Made by a program: the position numbers and the translations under genes. A model generated the notes under the pieces. It saw only the letters and a program-made list of their open reading frames with translations. It did no database searches and had not been told where the DNA came from. Shown here one piece after another: positions 1-8,398 of a stretch of 47,309 nt of DNA. The stretch covers positions 1 through 47,309 of the forward strand of contig JAPPBA010000096.1 in the NCBI GenBank assembly GCA_026705295.1, written 5' to 3'. Positions within the stretch are counted from its first letter, which is position 1. Every line of letters starts with the position of its first letter. Origin of the DNA: Candidatus Palauibacter australiensis. GTDB taxonomy: Bacteria > Gemmatimonadota > Gemmatimonadetes > Palauibacterales > Palauibacteraceae.

Positions 1-1934
1 AGGCGCTGCTGCAGCTCGACCCAGCCGTGCCCCTGCTCGGGCGCCACATAGAGGTGCGTCGGCACGCCGTTGTGCCTCAGCCCCTGGTACAGTTCGACGG
101 ACTGCGGCATCGGCACGCGCTCGTCGTTCTCCCCGACGAGCACGAGGGTCGGGGTCACGACCTTGTGGAGGTCGAAGAGCGGCGAGTCGGCCATGTACTG
201 CTCGATCGGAGCGTCCTCGGACCACGGCGTGCCCCCGAACCACGGCGTGCGGTAGATGCGGACGTCGGATTGCGCGTACATCGACATCCAGTTCACGGCC
301 CCCGCGCCCGAGGACGCGGCTTTGAAGCGGTCCGTGTACGTGATGATCTTGTTCGTCATGTGGCCGCCGGCGCTCCAGCCCATCTTCGCCATGCGGTCGC
401 CGTCCACGAGTCCGCGCTCGACGAGATAGTCCACTCCGGCCATCACGTCCTTGTGGGCCTGGTCGAAGTAGTTGCCGATCATGTTGCGCAGGAAGTCGTC
501 GCCGTACCCGGTGGACCCGCGATAGTTGGGCTTGAAGACGAACCAGCCGCGGGCGGCGAGCACGGTCTCGTAGTTGCTGGAGCGCGCGAAGCGGAACTTG
601 TCGGAGGACGGCGGACCTCCGTGCGTCTGCACGACGAGCGGATAGCGCTCGCCCTCCTGGTAGTCGATGGGATAGAAGATGAGACCCTCCACCTCGACGC
701 CGTCGTCGCCCGCGTATTGCACGGCCTCCATGCGCGGAAGAAAGAACTCTTCGGCCAGGTAGTCGAAGAGGTGCGTGACCTGCCGGGGCTGCCCGGATCC
801 GGCCATCGCCCACAGGTCTCCCGCGTTGGTCGAACTGCTTACGGAATAGAGGTGCGTTCCGGACGACGGGTGGTAGTCCCAGGCGCCGACCGAGTGGTCT
901 CCCTCGGTGACCGCGTCGGCCCGCCCGGCATCCGAGGCATCGGCGGGCACCGAGTAGATCTGCTGGCGAACGCCGGTGTTGGCGCGGAAGTAGATCGAGC
1001 GGCCGTCCCGCGACCACACCGCGGCGTTCACGTCGAAGCTTCCGCCGGGCACCACCGAGACGGGGTCGCCGCCATCGGTCGGGACGACGAACAGGCGCTG
1101 GTTGAAGTAGAAGTCGCTCAGTTCGTCGTTGGTGTTCGCGACGAAGAGCGCGTGGCCGTTATCCGGTGAAAGGGCTGCGCCGACTTCGCCCACGTGATTG
1201 TCGGTGATCCGGCGGGCGCCCGTCCCGTCCGGGCCCATCACCCACAGTTCGGAGTTGAGCAGGTCGTCGTAGAGGGCGGTGGGTGCCAACTGCACGAGGA
1301 GGAGCGTGCCGTCGCGCGAGACCGAATACCCCCGGACCATCAGGCCGGCCTCCGTCACGCGTTCCGCCGCCCCGCCCTCGCTCGAAACCCGCCACAGTCC
1401 GGTCGGGAGCTTGTCCTCTTCATAGCGAAACACGTTGTCGTTGACCGCTTCACGCGCCTGCTCGGCCTCGGACTTCTCGTCGACCGCCATGAAGTAGATC
1501 CAGGCGCCGTCGCCGGACCACGAAATCGAACCCACGGGCGTCGGGTGTTCGCTCACGGCGCCAGCCTCGCCGCCGCGCGTCGGCATCACGAACACCTGGC
1601 TGTGCTCCGTATCGTGCCGGTTCGCGACGAAGGCGATGCGCGAGCCGTCGGGCGACCAGCGCGGGCTCGATTCACCGCCCTCGCCGTTCGTCATGCGCGT
1701 CGTGCCGGAGCCGTCCATGGCAACGCGCCAGATGTGGGACAGCGTGCCGTTGGCTTCCCAGTCGGTGTCCGTTCTCACGTACAGCACCTCCGACCCGTCG
1801 GGCGATATCCGGGGATCGGCGAGACCGGGGATGTCGATGAGATCCACGATCGTCATCGCGCGGCGCTGGCCGGAGGCGGGGGCGGCGGAAACGAGAACGG
1901 CGAGGATTCCGAGTCCGAGGATGCGGCGAGACAT
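1..1934 (-). CDS. S9 family prolyl oligopeptidase / acylaminoacyl-peptidase, 3' end beyond window
   Basis: Secreted serine peptidase of the DPP4/acylaminoacyl-peptidase type, which cleaves short peptides. The first 644 residues are visible; the stop codon lies outside the window. Residues 1 to about 23 form a signal peptide (MSRRILGLGILAVLVS, then an AxA-like ASG site). Residues about 30-380 carry WD40/TolB-like propeller strands (SPDGSEVLYV, SPRWSPDGSRIAFV, WSRDGRSIYF). The alpha/beta-hydrolase domain follows, with GWSAGGH (nucleophile Ser521), Asp604 in GENDERVP and His636 in EQGHGW, so the catalytic triad is complete. The ATG start gives the signal peptide. A hairpin at 1985-2011 separates it from the gene upstream. 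Confidence 0.95.
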   Translation of the reverse strand, partial: MSRRILGLGILAVLVSAAPASGQRRAMTIVDLIDIPGLADPRISPDGSEVLYVRTDTDWEANGTLSHIWRVAMDGSGTTRMTNGEGGESSPRWSPDGSRIAFVANRHDTEHSQVFVMPTRGGEAGAVSEHPTPVGSISWSGDGAWIYFMAVDEKSEAEQAREAVNDNVFRYEEDKLPTGLWRVSSEGGAAERVTEAGLMVRGYSVSRDGTLLLVQLAPTALYDDLLNSELWVMGPDGTGARRITDNHVGEVGAALSPDNGHALFVANTNDELSDFYFNQRLFVVPTDGGDPVSVVPGGSFDVNAAVWSRDGRSIYFRANTGVRQQIYSVPADASDAGRADAVTEGDHSVGAWDYHPSSGTHLYSVSSSTNAGDLWAMAGSGQPRQVTHLFDYLAEEFFLPRMEAVQYAGDDGVEVEGLIFYPIDYQEGERYPLVVQTHGGPPSSDKFRFARSSNYETVLAARGWFVFKPNYRGSTGYGDDFLRNMIGNYFDQAHKDVMAGVDYLVERGLVDGDRMAKMGWSAGGHMTNKIITYTDRFKAASSGAGAVNWMSMYAQSDVRIYRTPWFGGTPWSEDAPIEQYMADSPLFDLHKVVTPTLVLVGENDERVPMPQSVELYQGLRHNGVPTHLYVAPEQGHGWVELQQR

Positions 1935-1984
1935 GGCAGACTCCTGCGGTTGGCGGTAGCCCGTCGCGGTCCATCGATGTTGGT

Positions 1985-2011
1985 GGGCTCGTCCCCGGGG
2001 GACAAGAGCCC
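1985..2011 (-). terminator. Hairpin between two minus-strand genes
   Basis: GGGCTC/GAGCCC (6 bp) continues into GTCCC/GGGAC (5 bp) with a 2-nt bulge and a 3-nt loop. It lies 25-51 nt past the stop of the GH10-like gene. No T-run follows on the minus strand, so it is only a possible factor-assisted terminator or an mRNA end-stabilising hairpin. Confidence 0.4.
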
Positions 2012-2035
2012 GACGCGGGGCTCCTGCACGGACCG

Positions 2036-3136
2036 CTAGGTCGTGGCGTCGCGGAGGGCGGCGAGGTGTTCGTCCGTGAGGCCGTCCATCTCGAACATCG
2101 ATACGCCGGCCGCGCCCGCCTCGCGCGCGGTCGCGACAGCCTCCGCCAGCGCGCCGGGATCGAGCGCGGGCAGGTAGAGTCCGGCATTCAGCGGCGGGGC
2201 GTCGCGCGCGCCCGCCGTTGAGGCCGCCGCCTCGAGGGCCGCGATGCCCTCGCGCACGCCCTCGCCGATCCAGGGGATGTCCTCGAGGTAGAAGCTCTGG
2301 TAGAGCATCGGGAAGAAGCGGTCGAGGGGCCACCGGTCCCAGTCCTGGCGGACGAGCGTGCGGGCGATGGAAGGGGTCGGGAAGACGGCGGCGGTGATGG
2401 GCTTCCCGTGCTCGCGAGCGGCCTCGGCGAGTTGGCGCACGGCGCCCGTCACGGAGTCCCACCGGAAGCGGCGCCAGGCCTCGTCGGCGGGCGGGTCGGA
2501 GATCTCCAGCGGATCCCGCCCGTCCAGGGCGCGAAACTGTTCGCGGCAGACGTCGCAGTAGCAGAAGTCGAACTCCGGGTGCTCGACGTCCTGTACGAGG
2601 TCATAGGTCTCCCAGAGGGCGCGCGGCAGGATGACGTCGCAGTGGCGCACGTAGTCGAGGTGGACGCCGTCCACGGCCGGGTGGGCGGCGAGGTCCGCGA
2701 TGCGGCCGCGCAGGTATTCGCGCACGGGGCCGCGCGAGGGGCAGACCCACTTGTAGTAGCCGACGTAGGGAGGGTGATCGAGCGAACTCTCCAGGTTGCG
2801 GCTCACGGTGAACCACTCCGGGCGGTTCTCCTGCACCCAGGCGTCGCCGTTGCGATTCATCGTCCAGAACCAGCGGTGATACTCGAGTCCCTCGGCGTGG
2901 GCCGCTCCGGAAACCAGGTCGATATCGCCGCCACCCACGAGGACCGCGTGGAAGCCGGCCTCGCGCAGCCGGGCGAACCGTTCGCGCCAGGCGGCGGCGT
3001 CGCGGTCGCGATCTCCGTGCACCCACGTCCACAGGGTGAACGACGCTTCCGGATCTGGCGGGAACGCGCAGGCAGGAAGGGCCGCCCCCAGCGCCGCCGC
3101 GCCGCCGGCGGCCCAAACGAACTCCCGGCGCCTCAC
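2036..3136 (-). CDS. GH10-like (GHL10) TIM-barrel lipoprotein
   Basis: A 366-aa exported protein resembling family-10-like glycoside hydrolases. Its natural substrate cannot be read from sequence. The GTG start is chosen because it gives a short twin-arginine-style signal (RRREFVW, a hydrophobic run, then LPAC with lipobox Cys23), and because it overlaps the preceding gene's TGA as GTGA. Barrel signatures include the acidic strand end GVHLDYVRH and a Cys-rich loop FCYCDVC that could bind metal. The last strand reads GVSMFEMDG. Translational coupling to the CBM9-like gene upstream suggests the two proteins act on the same glycan. Family confidence is good; enzymatic activity is inferred. Confidence 0.8.
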   Translation of the reverse strand: MRRREFVWAAGGAAALGAALPACAFPPDPEASFTLWTWVHGDRDRDAAAWRERFARLREAGFHAVLVGGGDIDLVSGAAHAEGLEYHRWFWTMNRNGDAWVQENRPEWFTVSRNLESSLDHPPYVGYYKWVCPSRGPVREYLRGRIADLAAHPAVDGVHLDYVRHCDVILPRALWETYDLVQDVEHPEFDFCYCDVCREQFRALDGRDPLEISDPPADEAWRRFRWDSVTGAVRQLAEAAREHGKPITAAVFPTPSIARTLVRQDWDRWPLDRFFPMLYQSFYLEDIPWIGEGVREGIAALEAAASTAGARDAPPLNAGLYLPALDPGALAEAVATAREAGAAGVSMFEMDGLTDEHLAALRDATT

Positions 3137-3975
3137 GGGGACCGGTCCCGGTCGGCGACGAAGCGCACGACGCCCCACTTCTCGGGTATGTGCATGTCGA
3201 TCTCCCCCTGGGGCGACCACACCCAGTTGTCTTCGGGATGGTCGCTCCAGTCCACGGGTTCGCGCCGCTTCCGGTACTGTCCGTCCACGACCACGAGCGG
3301 CCACTGTACGCGGGAGAAGTTCACCCGCCACGCGTCGCCGGGCCGGGGGGCCGCGACCGCGGCGTCGGCGGCTGCGCCGGGGGGGCGGAGCGCCGACCAG
3401 GGAATCGCGATCTCGAGCGACCAGCCGGTGTCTTCGTCGGAGGGGTCGTTCAGCGTGCCCTCCAGATGCACCGCCGTGAGCAGGCCCTCGATGTCCCAGG
3501 TGATGTCCGCGCTTCCCTGTCGGCGGTACGGCCTGTCGAGGAAGAGGTCGAACTCGGTCCCGAGGGCGTTGATCTCGAGTTCGTAGTAGGCGAGACCGTC
3601 GCCGTCCGGGTCGAGGAAGACCTCGAAGTCGTGTTCCCGGTAGAGGATGGCGTCGCGGTCGGCCAGCGTCGCCCAGAGGTGCGGCTCTTCGAGTTCGGCG
3701 CCCACGTAGAGAAAGCGTTCATCCCACGCGATTTTGGCGCGCGTCGCGAGGTGAGGCTCGCGCCAGCCCTGGCCGCGAATGTCGACGAAGGGCTCCGTCC
3801 ACGGCGCGACGCGCCAGACCGCGTCGTCCAGCGATCCGTCGACCGCGGGCGGGGAGACGGCCCGCGGCGCATGGTATTCACGCACCGCGGCCGGCGCCTG
3901 GCCCGCCGACGGCGCCGGAGTCCCCGACGCAGCGAGCGCGGTCAGGAAAACGAGCCACGAGTCGGGGCGAAGCAT
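3133..3975 (-). CDS. CBM9-like carbohydrate-binding secreted protein
   Basis: A 280-aa secreted protein of the carbohydrate-binding family 9-like group (PF06452 type). The ATG start gives a signal peptide (MLRPDSWLVFLTALAASG). The mature domain shows the family pattern: VDGSLDDAVWRVAPWTEPF, then a strand with the TRAKIAWDERFLYVGAEL segment, then FEVFLDPDGDGLAYYELEIN, a typical beta-sandwich. The end has WSPQGEIDMHIPEKWGVV, where such domains often finish. Its TGA overlaps the GTG of the GH10-like gene. A longer in-frame start exists upstream but would bury the signal peptide. It probably anchors or feeds the coupled hydrolase. Confidence 0.85.
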   Translation of the reverse strand: MLRPDSWLVFLTALAASGTPAPSAGQAPAAVREYHAPRAVSPPAVDGSLDDAVWRVAPWTEPFVDIRGQGWREPHLATRAKIAWDERFLYVGAELEEPHLWATLADRDAILYREHDFEVFLDPDGDGLAYYELEINALGTEFDLFLDRPYRRQGSADITWDIEGLLTAVHLEGTLNDPSDEDTGWSLEIAIPWSALRPPGAAADAAVAAPRPGDAWRVNFSRVQWPLVVVDGQYRKRREPVDWSDHPEDNWVWSPQGEIDMHIPEKWGVVRFVADRDRSP

Positions 3976-3980
3976 GCCGG

Positions 3981-4466
3981 CTATCCTCGCACGGACGGGT
4001 AGACGAGGAAGATCCCGCTGGTCGCCGGAGTCTCCACCGCGAGGTTCCCTTCCGCATCCAGAAGCCACACGTTCACGCGGTACCACCCCTGGAACGAGAA
4101 GAACGGAAGCGTCAAGGTTTCCCGCGTCGAGTCTCCGGGTTCGAGTTCGACCATGTGTTGGACGATGTCGGCGCGCGTGGCTCCGCGGCCGCAGTGCAGC
4201 GTGGGGTTGTACGACTCCTCGAATTCCACTTCGAGGTTTGTCACGCCCACGGGTTTGATCGCGCAGGAGTCCTTGAAGATTCGAGCGCCGGATACGTTCC
4301 GCGAGGTGACCGTGATCGACTGCGTGGGTTCGTATTCGGGGCGGTCCACGCAGACCTCGAGGCCGTGCTGCGTCGCACAGAGCGAGGTGGACGGTCCGGT
4401 CGCGTCCTCTGCGCAGGAAAGCGCGAGCGCGGCGGCGAACATGGACGCGGCAAGCCTGCGTGACAC
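3981..4466 (-). CDS. Small lipoprotein, tandem paralogue A
   Basis: A 161-aa predicted lipoprotein of unknown function. The GTG start is preceded by GGAG with 7 nt spacing and yields a signal peptide ending ALALSC, with lipid Cys at about residue 18. The mature start carries DATGPS, a sequence style common in Gemmatimonadota lipoproteins. It is a clear paralogue of the next gene: both contain CATQHGLEVCVDRPEY or CDTRHGVEVCVDRPEY, a middle Cys (DSC/DAC), an HCG pair, and LEPG-STRETL then WLL-P/E-G-LA-(V/F)-TPATSG. Four conserved Cys suggest disulfides and a compact beta-sandwich. It is 5 nt from the CBM9-like gene and probably in the same transcript. Confidence 0.75.
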   Translation of the reverse strand: MSRRLAASMFAAALALSCAEDATGPSTSLCATQHGLEVCVDRPEYEPTQSITVTSRNVSGARIFKDSCAIKPVGVTNLEVEFEESYNPTLHCGRGATRADIVQHMVELEPGDSTRETLTLPFFSFQGWYRVNVWLLDAEGNLAVETPATSGIFLVYPSVRG

Positions 4467-4498
4467 CCTCGATCTCCGGAGGTCCAGGGGTTGGTGGT

Positions 4499-4984
4499 TC
4501 AGTTGTCGGCTCCCGGGAAAATGACGAAGACGCCGCTCGTGGCCGGGGTGTCGAAAGCCAACGCCCCGTCCGGCGTCAGAAGCCATACGGTCACGTGAAA
4601 GAAGCCCTGCGGAGAGTAACCCAACCGCAGGGTCTCCCGGGTCGACGCTCCGGGCTCGAGCCTCACCATGCGCTCGATGACCACGGTTCGTGTGACCGCC
4701 GGGCCGCAGTGACGCCTCGCATTGTAGTGCGGCTTGAAGTCCTCCTCGGAATCAGGCACGGGAAGCACGGTCGTACCGCACGCATCCTTGAAGATGGGAC
4801 GGTCGGACACATTTCGCGTGGTGACGAGGATGGCGCCGTTGGACCGGTACTCGGGCCGGTCCACGCACACCTCGACCCCGTGCCGCGTATCGCAGAGACT
4901 GCCCCGAGGCCCGGTCGCCTCCCCGCTGCAAGACAGGGTCGGCGCGATCACCGCTGTCAGTATCACCAAGCCACGAAGTCTCAT
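4499..4984 (-). CDS. Small lipoprotein, tandem paralogue B
   Basis: A 161-aa predicted lipoprotein, paralogous to its downstream neighbour and of unknown function. The ATG start has GGGAG about 5 nt upstream and gives a signal peptide (MRLRGLVILTAVIAPTLSC) with the lipobox Cys followed by SGEATGP. Conserved Cys positions match the paralogue. The end reads TPATSGVFVIFPG against TPATSGIFLVYPS. It is the first gene of the minus-strand group running to the GH10-like gene and is divergent from the PQQ dehydrogenase across a 186-bp gap, which must hold two promoters. I could not pick out a convincing -35/-10 there. Confidence 0.75.
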   Translation of the reverse strand: MRLRGLVILTAVIAPTLSCSGEATGPRGSLCDTRHGVEVCVDRPEYRSNGAILVTTRNVSDRPIFKDACGTTVLPVPDSEEDFKPHYNARRHCGPAVTRTVVIERMVRLEPGASTRETLRLGYSPQGFFHVTVWLLTPDGALAFDTPATSGVFVIFPGADN

Positions 4985-5170
4985 GGATCTCCCGCGCTTC
5001 CGACGACGCAAAATCTAGTGTCGCGTGCCGGAAATTCGCGAGCTTTCGGCCGAGGCTTCGAGAAAGGCGAAGTGTTGCCCGCCGGAGCGTCGCATCGGAC
5101 TGTAGGGCGTTGCCGGGGAAAGCCCCGGGGGTCGCTTGGAGCTTCGCACAAGTCACGCGGAGTGGAACGT

Positions 5171-7150
5171 ATGAACGGAAGCCACAGGTGTTCCAACTGG
5201 CTGGGCAGCCTGATCATGCTCGGCGCGGCACTCGGCGCGGCACTCGGCGCTGGACTCGGTGCCGCACCGTCCGCGCTGGTCGCGCAGACCGGTACGATGG
5301 GCGGAGAATGGCGCTACTGGGCCGGAGACGCCGGGTCCACGCGCTACGCGCCGCTCGACCAGATCGACGCCTCGAACGTCGGTGACCTCGATATCGCGTG
5401 GCGCTGGCAGGCGCGCAACTTCGGCCCGACCCCCGAGGGCTACTACCGCGTGACCCCGCTGTACGCGAACGGGGTCCTCTATGCCACCGCGGGATTCCGG
5501 CGGGCGGCGGTGGCCATCGACCCGGAGACGGGCGAGACGCTTTGGATGTATCGGCTCGACGAGGGCGAACGCGGCCGGCACGCGCCGCGCGGCAACTCCG
5601 GGCGCGGCGTCGGTTACTGGACGGATGGCGCCGAGGAAAGGGTGCTTCTCATCACCCCCGCCTACCACATGGTCTCGCTGGACGCGAAATCCGGCCTCCC
5701 CGACCCGGCCTTCGGCGAGGACGGGATCGTGGACCTCAAGCTCGGACTCGGGCGGGAACTGGACCTGGTGAACGACCGCATCGGCTCGAGTTCTCCCCCG
5801 GTCGTCGTCGGAGACGTGATCGTTGTCGGGGCCGCGCTCCCGCAGGGGGGACGTCCGCCGACCAAGGAGATGCCGCCGGGTCACGTGCGAGGGTTCGACG
5901 CGCGGACGGGCGAGCAACTGTGGACCTTCCACACCATCCCCCAGCCGGGCGATCCCGGCCACGAGACGTGGGAAGACGGATCCTGGGACTACACCGGGAA
6001 CGCCGCGGTGTGGACGCCGTTCACGGCGGACCTCGACCTGGGCTACGTCTATCTGCCGGTGGAGGCGGGGACGGGCGACTACTACGGAGGCCATCGCCCC
6101 GGCGACAACCTCTACTCGCAGAGCCTCGTGTGCGTGGACGCGAGCACGGGCGAAGTCGTGTGGTATTTCCAGACCGTGCACCACGGAATCTGGGACTTCG
6201 ATCCGCCGGCGGCGCCGGTTCTGATGGACATCACGGTGGATGGGCGGGAGATCCCGGCCGTCGCGCAGGTGACGAAGCAGGCCTTCACGTACGTCTTCGA
6301 CCGGGTGACGGGCGAGCCCGTGTGGCCGATCGAGGAACGGCCGGTGCCCGCCGGCGACGTGCCGGGGGAATGGTACGCACCCACGCAGCCCTTCCCGGCG
6401 CTCCCCGTGCCGTTCGACATGCAGGGCGCGACCGAGGAGGATCTGATCGACCTCACGCCGGAACTGAAGGCGGAGGCGCTCGAGATCGCGAAGAACCTCA
6501 CGCTCGGCGAGTTGTTCACGCCGCCGACCGTGATCGTCGAGGGGGGCAACCAGGGAACCCTCATCACCCCCGGCAGCCTCGGCGGGGCGAACTGGCCGGG
6601 CGCGGCGTACGACCCGGAGACCCAGCGGCTCTTCGTGGGGTCCGCGACGCGCGGCAGCGTGATCGGCCTCGTGAACGATCCCGAATCGTCGAACATGCGC
6701 TACATCGCCGGACGTCCCCGGGGCGTCGGCGGCCCCCAGGGCCTGCCGATCCTGAAGCCGCCGTGGGGACGGATCTCGGCGCTCGACATGAATACGGGAC
6801 AAATGGTGTGGCAGGTCGCGAACGACCACACGCCGTCGTTCGTGGAGGAACACCCGGCGCTGGAAGGCGTCGACGTCCCGCGCACGGGGCGGCCCAGCCG
6901 GGCGGGACTCCTCGCCACGCGCACGCTGCTCTTCGCGGGAACGGGCGGGGGGACGATGTCGGCGGACCTCACCGGCCTCCTGCGCGCGCACGACAAGGAG
7001 ACGGGCGAGATCCTGGCCGAGATCGAACTGCCGTCGCACCAGACCGGCGTTCCGATGACGTACATGCACGACGGGCGTCAGTACATCGTCGCCGCCGTGG
7101 CGGGACGCGGCGTGCCCGCGGAACTCGTCGCCCTGCGGTTGCCGGGCTAG
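5171..7150 (+). CDS. PQQ-dependent dehydrogenase (quinoprotein glucose dehydrogenase-like)
   Basis: A 659-aa exported quinoprotein that oxidises an alcohol or sugar using pyrroloquinoline quinone and passes electrons to the respiratory chain. The start ATG (GGAG 8 nt upstream) gives a signal peptide with a repeated LGAA core and an SALVAQ end. The eight-bladed propeller is evident from W-motif strands (AVAIDPETGETLWMY, GFDARTGEQLWTF, CVDASTGEVVWYF, ALDMNTGQMVWQV). HHGIWDFDPPAAPVL holds the catalytic Asp region; NDRIGSSSPPVVVGDVIVVG is typical of the membrane-linked glucose dehydrogenase branch. No CXXCH haem motif is present, so electrons must leave through another carrier. No PQQ-synthesis genes are in the window. 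Substrate is unknown. Confidence 0.92.
   Translation: MNGSHRCSNWLGSLIMLGAALGAALGAGLGAAPSALVAQTGTMGGEWRYWAGDAGSTRYAPLDQIDASNVGDLDIAWRWQARNFGPTPEGYYRVTPLYANGVLYATAGFRRAAVAIDPETGETLWMYRLDEGERGRHAPRGNSGRGVGYWTDGAEERVLLITPAYHMVSLDAKSGLPDPAFGEDGIVDLKLGLGRELDLVNDRIGSSSPPVVVGDVIVVGAALPQGGRPPTKEMPPGHVRGFDARTGEQLWTFHTIPQPGDPGHETWEDGSWDYTGNAAVWTPFTADLDLGYVYLPVEAGTGDYYGGHRPGDNLYSQSLVCVDASTGEVVWYFQTVHHGIWDFDPPAAPVLMDITVDGREIPAVAQVTKQAFTYVFDRVTGEPVWPIEERPVPAGDVPGEWYAPTQPFPALPVPFDMQGATEEDLIDLTPELKAEALEIAKNLTLGELFTPPTVIVEGGNQGTLITPGSLGGANWPGAAYDPETQRLFVGSATRGSVIGLVNDPESSNMRYIAGRPRGVGGPQGLPILKPPWGRISALDMNTGQMVWQVANDHTPSFVEEHPALEGVDVPRTGRPSRAGLLATRTLLFAGTGGGTMSADLTGLLRAHDKETGEILAEIELPSHQTGVPMTYMHDGRQYIVAAVAGRGVPAELVALRLPG
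5221..5268 (+). repeat. 12-bp tandem repeat inside signal-peptide coding region
   Basis: Four copies of a 12-bp unit (cggcgcggcact twice exactly, then two diverged copies) encode LGAA-LGAA-LGAG-LGAA in the hydrophobic core of the dehydrogenase signal peptide. The unit is a multiple of three, so slippage would change core length without breaking the frame. Confidence 0.75.
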
Positions 7151-7189
7151 CGCGCGGATCCGGCAGCCGGCCACCCGCGGAACACCACC

Positions 7190-8398
7190 GTGCCAGCGCC
7201 TTCCGTCGTCCGGGGAACGCCCTTTCACGAGCGAACCGGCCCGCTCTGCCAGGCCGGCAACTGGCGGCGCTGGGCCGGGCATCTCTCGGCGAGTTCGTAC
7301 GAGCCGACGCACGAGCACGAGTACCAGGCCATCCGCTCGGCGTGCGCGCTCATCGACGTCTCGCCGCTCTACAAGTACCGGCTCTCGGGCCCGGGCGCGG
7401 CGGCGCTCGCGAACCGGGTCGTCACGCGGGATGTGGACCGGCAGGACGTGGGACAGGTGTACTACACGCCGTGGTGCGACGCGGCGGGGAAGGTGCGGGA
7501 CGACGGCACGCTGCACCGGCTCGGCGGGTCCGATTTCCGCCTCACCTCCGCCGAACCGACGCTGAAGTGGCTGCACGAGAACGGCCGCGGCCTCGACGTG
7601 ACCATCGCGGAGGAGACGGAGCGGGTGGCGGCGCTCGCCCTCCAGGGGCCCCGTTCGCGCGATCTGCTCCAGCGGATCACCGACGGCGATGTGGCGGGAC
7701 TCCGCTATTTCCGCGTGATGTCGGCGCGGATCGCCGGGATCGCCGCGGAAATCTCGCGCACGGGCTACACCGGCGACCTGGGCTACGAGATCTGGGTCGG
7801 CGCCGCGGACGCGATACCGCTGTGGGACGCGCTCGCGGCGGCGGGTGAGCCGTTCGGCCTCGCCCCGGCGGGCATGCTCGCCCTGGACATGGCGCGCCTG
7901 GAGGCCGGCCTGCTCCTCGTCGACGTCGACTTCATCCCGGCCCACCGTGCGATCATCGAGGACCAGAAGTCGTCTCCGTACGAACTCGGCCTCGGCTGGA
8001 CCGTGTCGCTCGACGCGTCGAACTTCGTGGGCCGGGCGGCCCTCCGCGCCGAACGGACTCGCCCGCTCGCCTGGCGCTTCCGGGGGATCGTCCTCGACTG
8101 GGAGTCGCTCGAGGCGGCGTACGCGACCATCGGCCTCCCGCCGCAACTGCCGGGCACGACCCTGCGCGACAGCGTGCCGCTGTACGCGGGTGGACGGCAG
8201 GTGGGATACGCCACGAGCCGGGGCTGGTCGCCGACCCTCAAGACCTACCTGGGACTGGCGCACCTCGAAGCGGAGTCCGCCGCCGTCGGCACCGAACTTG
8301 AGATCGAGGTGACGGTCGAGCACCGGCGGCGCCGGGCCCGGGCCACGGTGGCGAAGACGCCGTTCTTCGACCCCGACAGGAAGCGGGCCACGCCGTGA
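7190..8398 (+). CDS. GcvT-fold aminomethyltransferase / folate-dependent demethylase family
   Basis: A 402-aa protein of the glycine-cleavage T-protein fold (relatives include GcvT, DmdA and the folate-binding part of dimethylglycine/sarcosine dehydrogenases). These move a one-carbon unit from a methylated donor to tetrahydrofolate. Family marks are the N-terminal EYQAIRSACALIDVSPLYKY, the SRTGYTGDLGYEIWV folate-site strand and the C-terminal barrel with LGLAHLE. Start is GTG, 39 nt after the dehydrogenase stop. Its TGA overlaps the next GTG. GcvH, GcvP and Lpd are absent, so a role in the glycine cleavage complex is unlikely. Partnership with the two FAD enzymes suggests oxidation or demethylation of a methylated amine or sulfur compound, which is inference. 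Confidence 0.85.
   Translation: MPAPSVVRGTPFHERTGPLCQAGNWRRWAGHLSASSYEPTHEHEYQAIRSACALIDVSPLYKYRLSGPGAAALANRVVTRDVDRQDVGQVYYTPWCDAAGKVRDDGTLHRLGGSDFRLTSAEPTLKWLHENGRGLDVTIAEETERVAALALQGPRSRDLLQRITDGDVAGLRYFRVMSARIAGIAAEISRTGYTGDLGYEIWVGAADAIPLWDALAAAGEPFGLAPAGMLALDMARLEAGLLLVDVDFIPAHRAIIEDQKSSPYELGLGWTVSLDASNFVGRAALRAERTRPLAWRFRGIVLDWESLEAAYATIGLPPQLPGTTLRDSVPLYAGGRQVGYATSRGWSPTLKTYLGLAHLEAESAAVGTELEIEVTVEHRRRRARATVAKTPFFDPDRKRATP

Noticed and set aside
7151-7189. Glycine riboswitch before the GcvT-like gene
   Set aside because: Only 39 nt separate it from the upstream stop, too short for the aptamer, and no conserved core is seen.
5153-8323. Very long open frame on the minus strand opposite the PQQ dehydrogenase and GcvT-like genes
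   Set aside because: It is an antisense artefact of GC-rich third positions. Its translation is Arg/His/Val-rich without any domain, while the plus strand carries complete conserved motifs.
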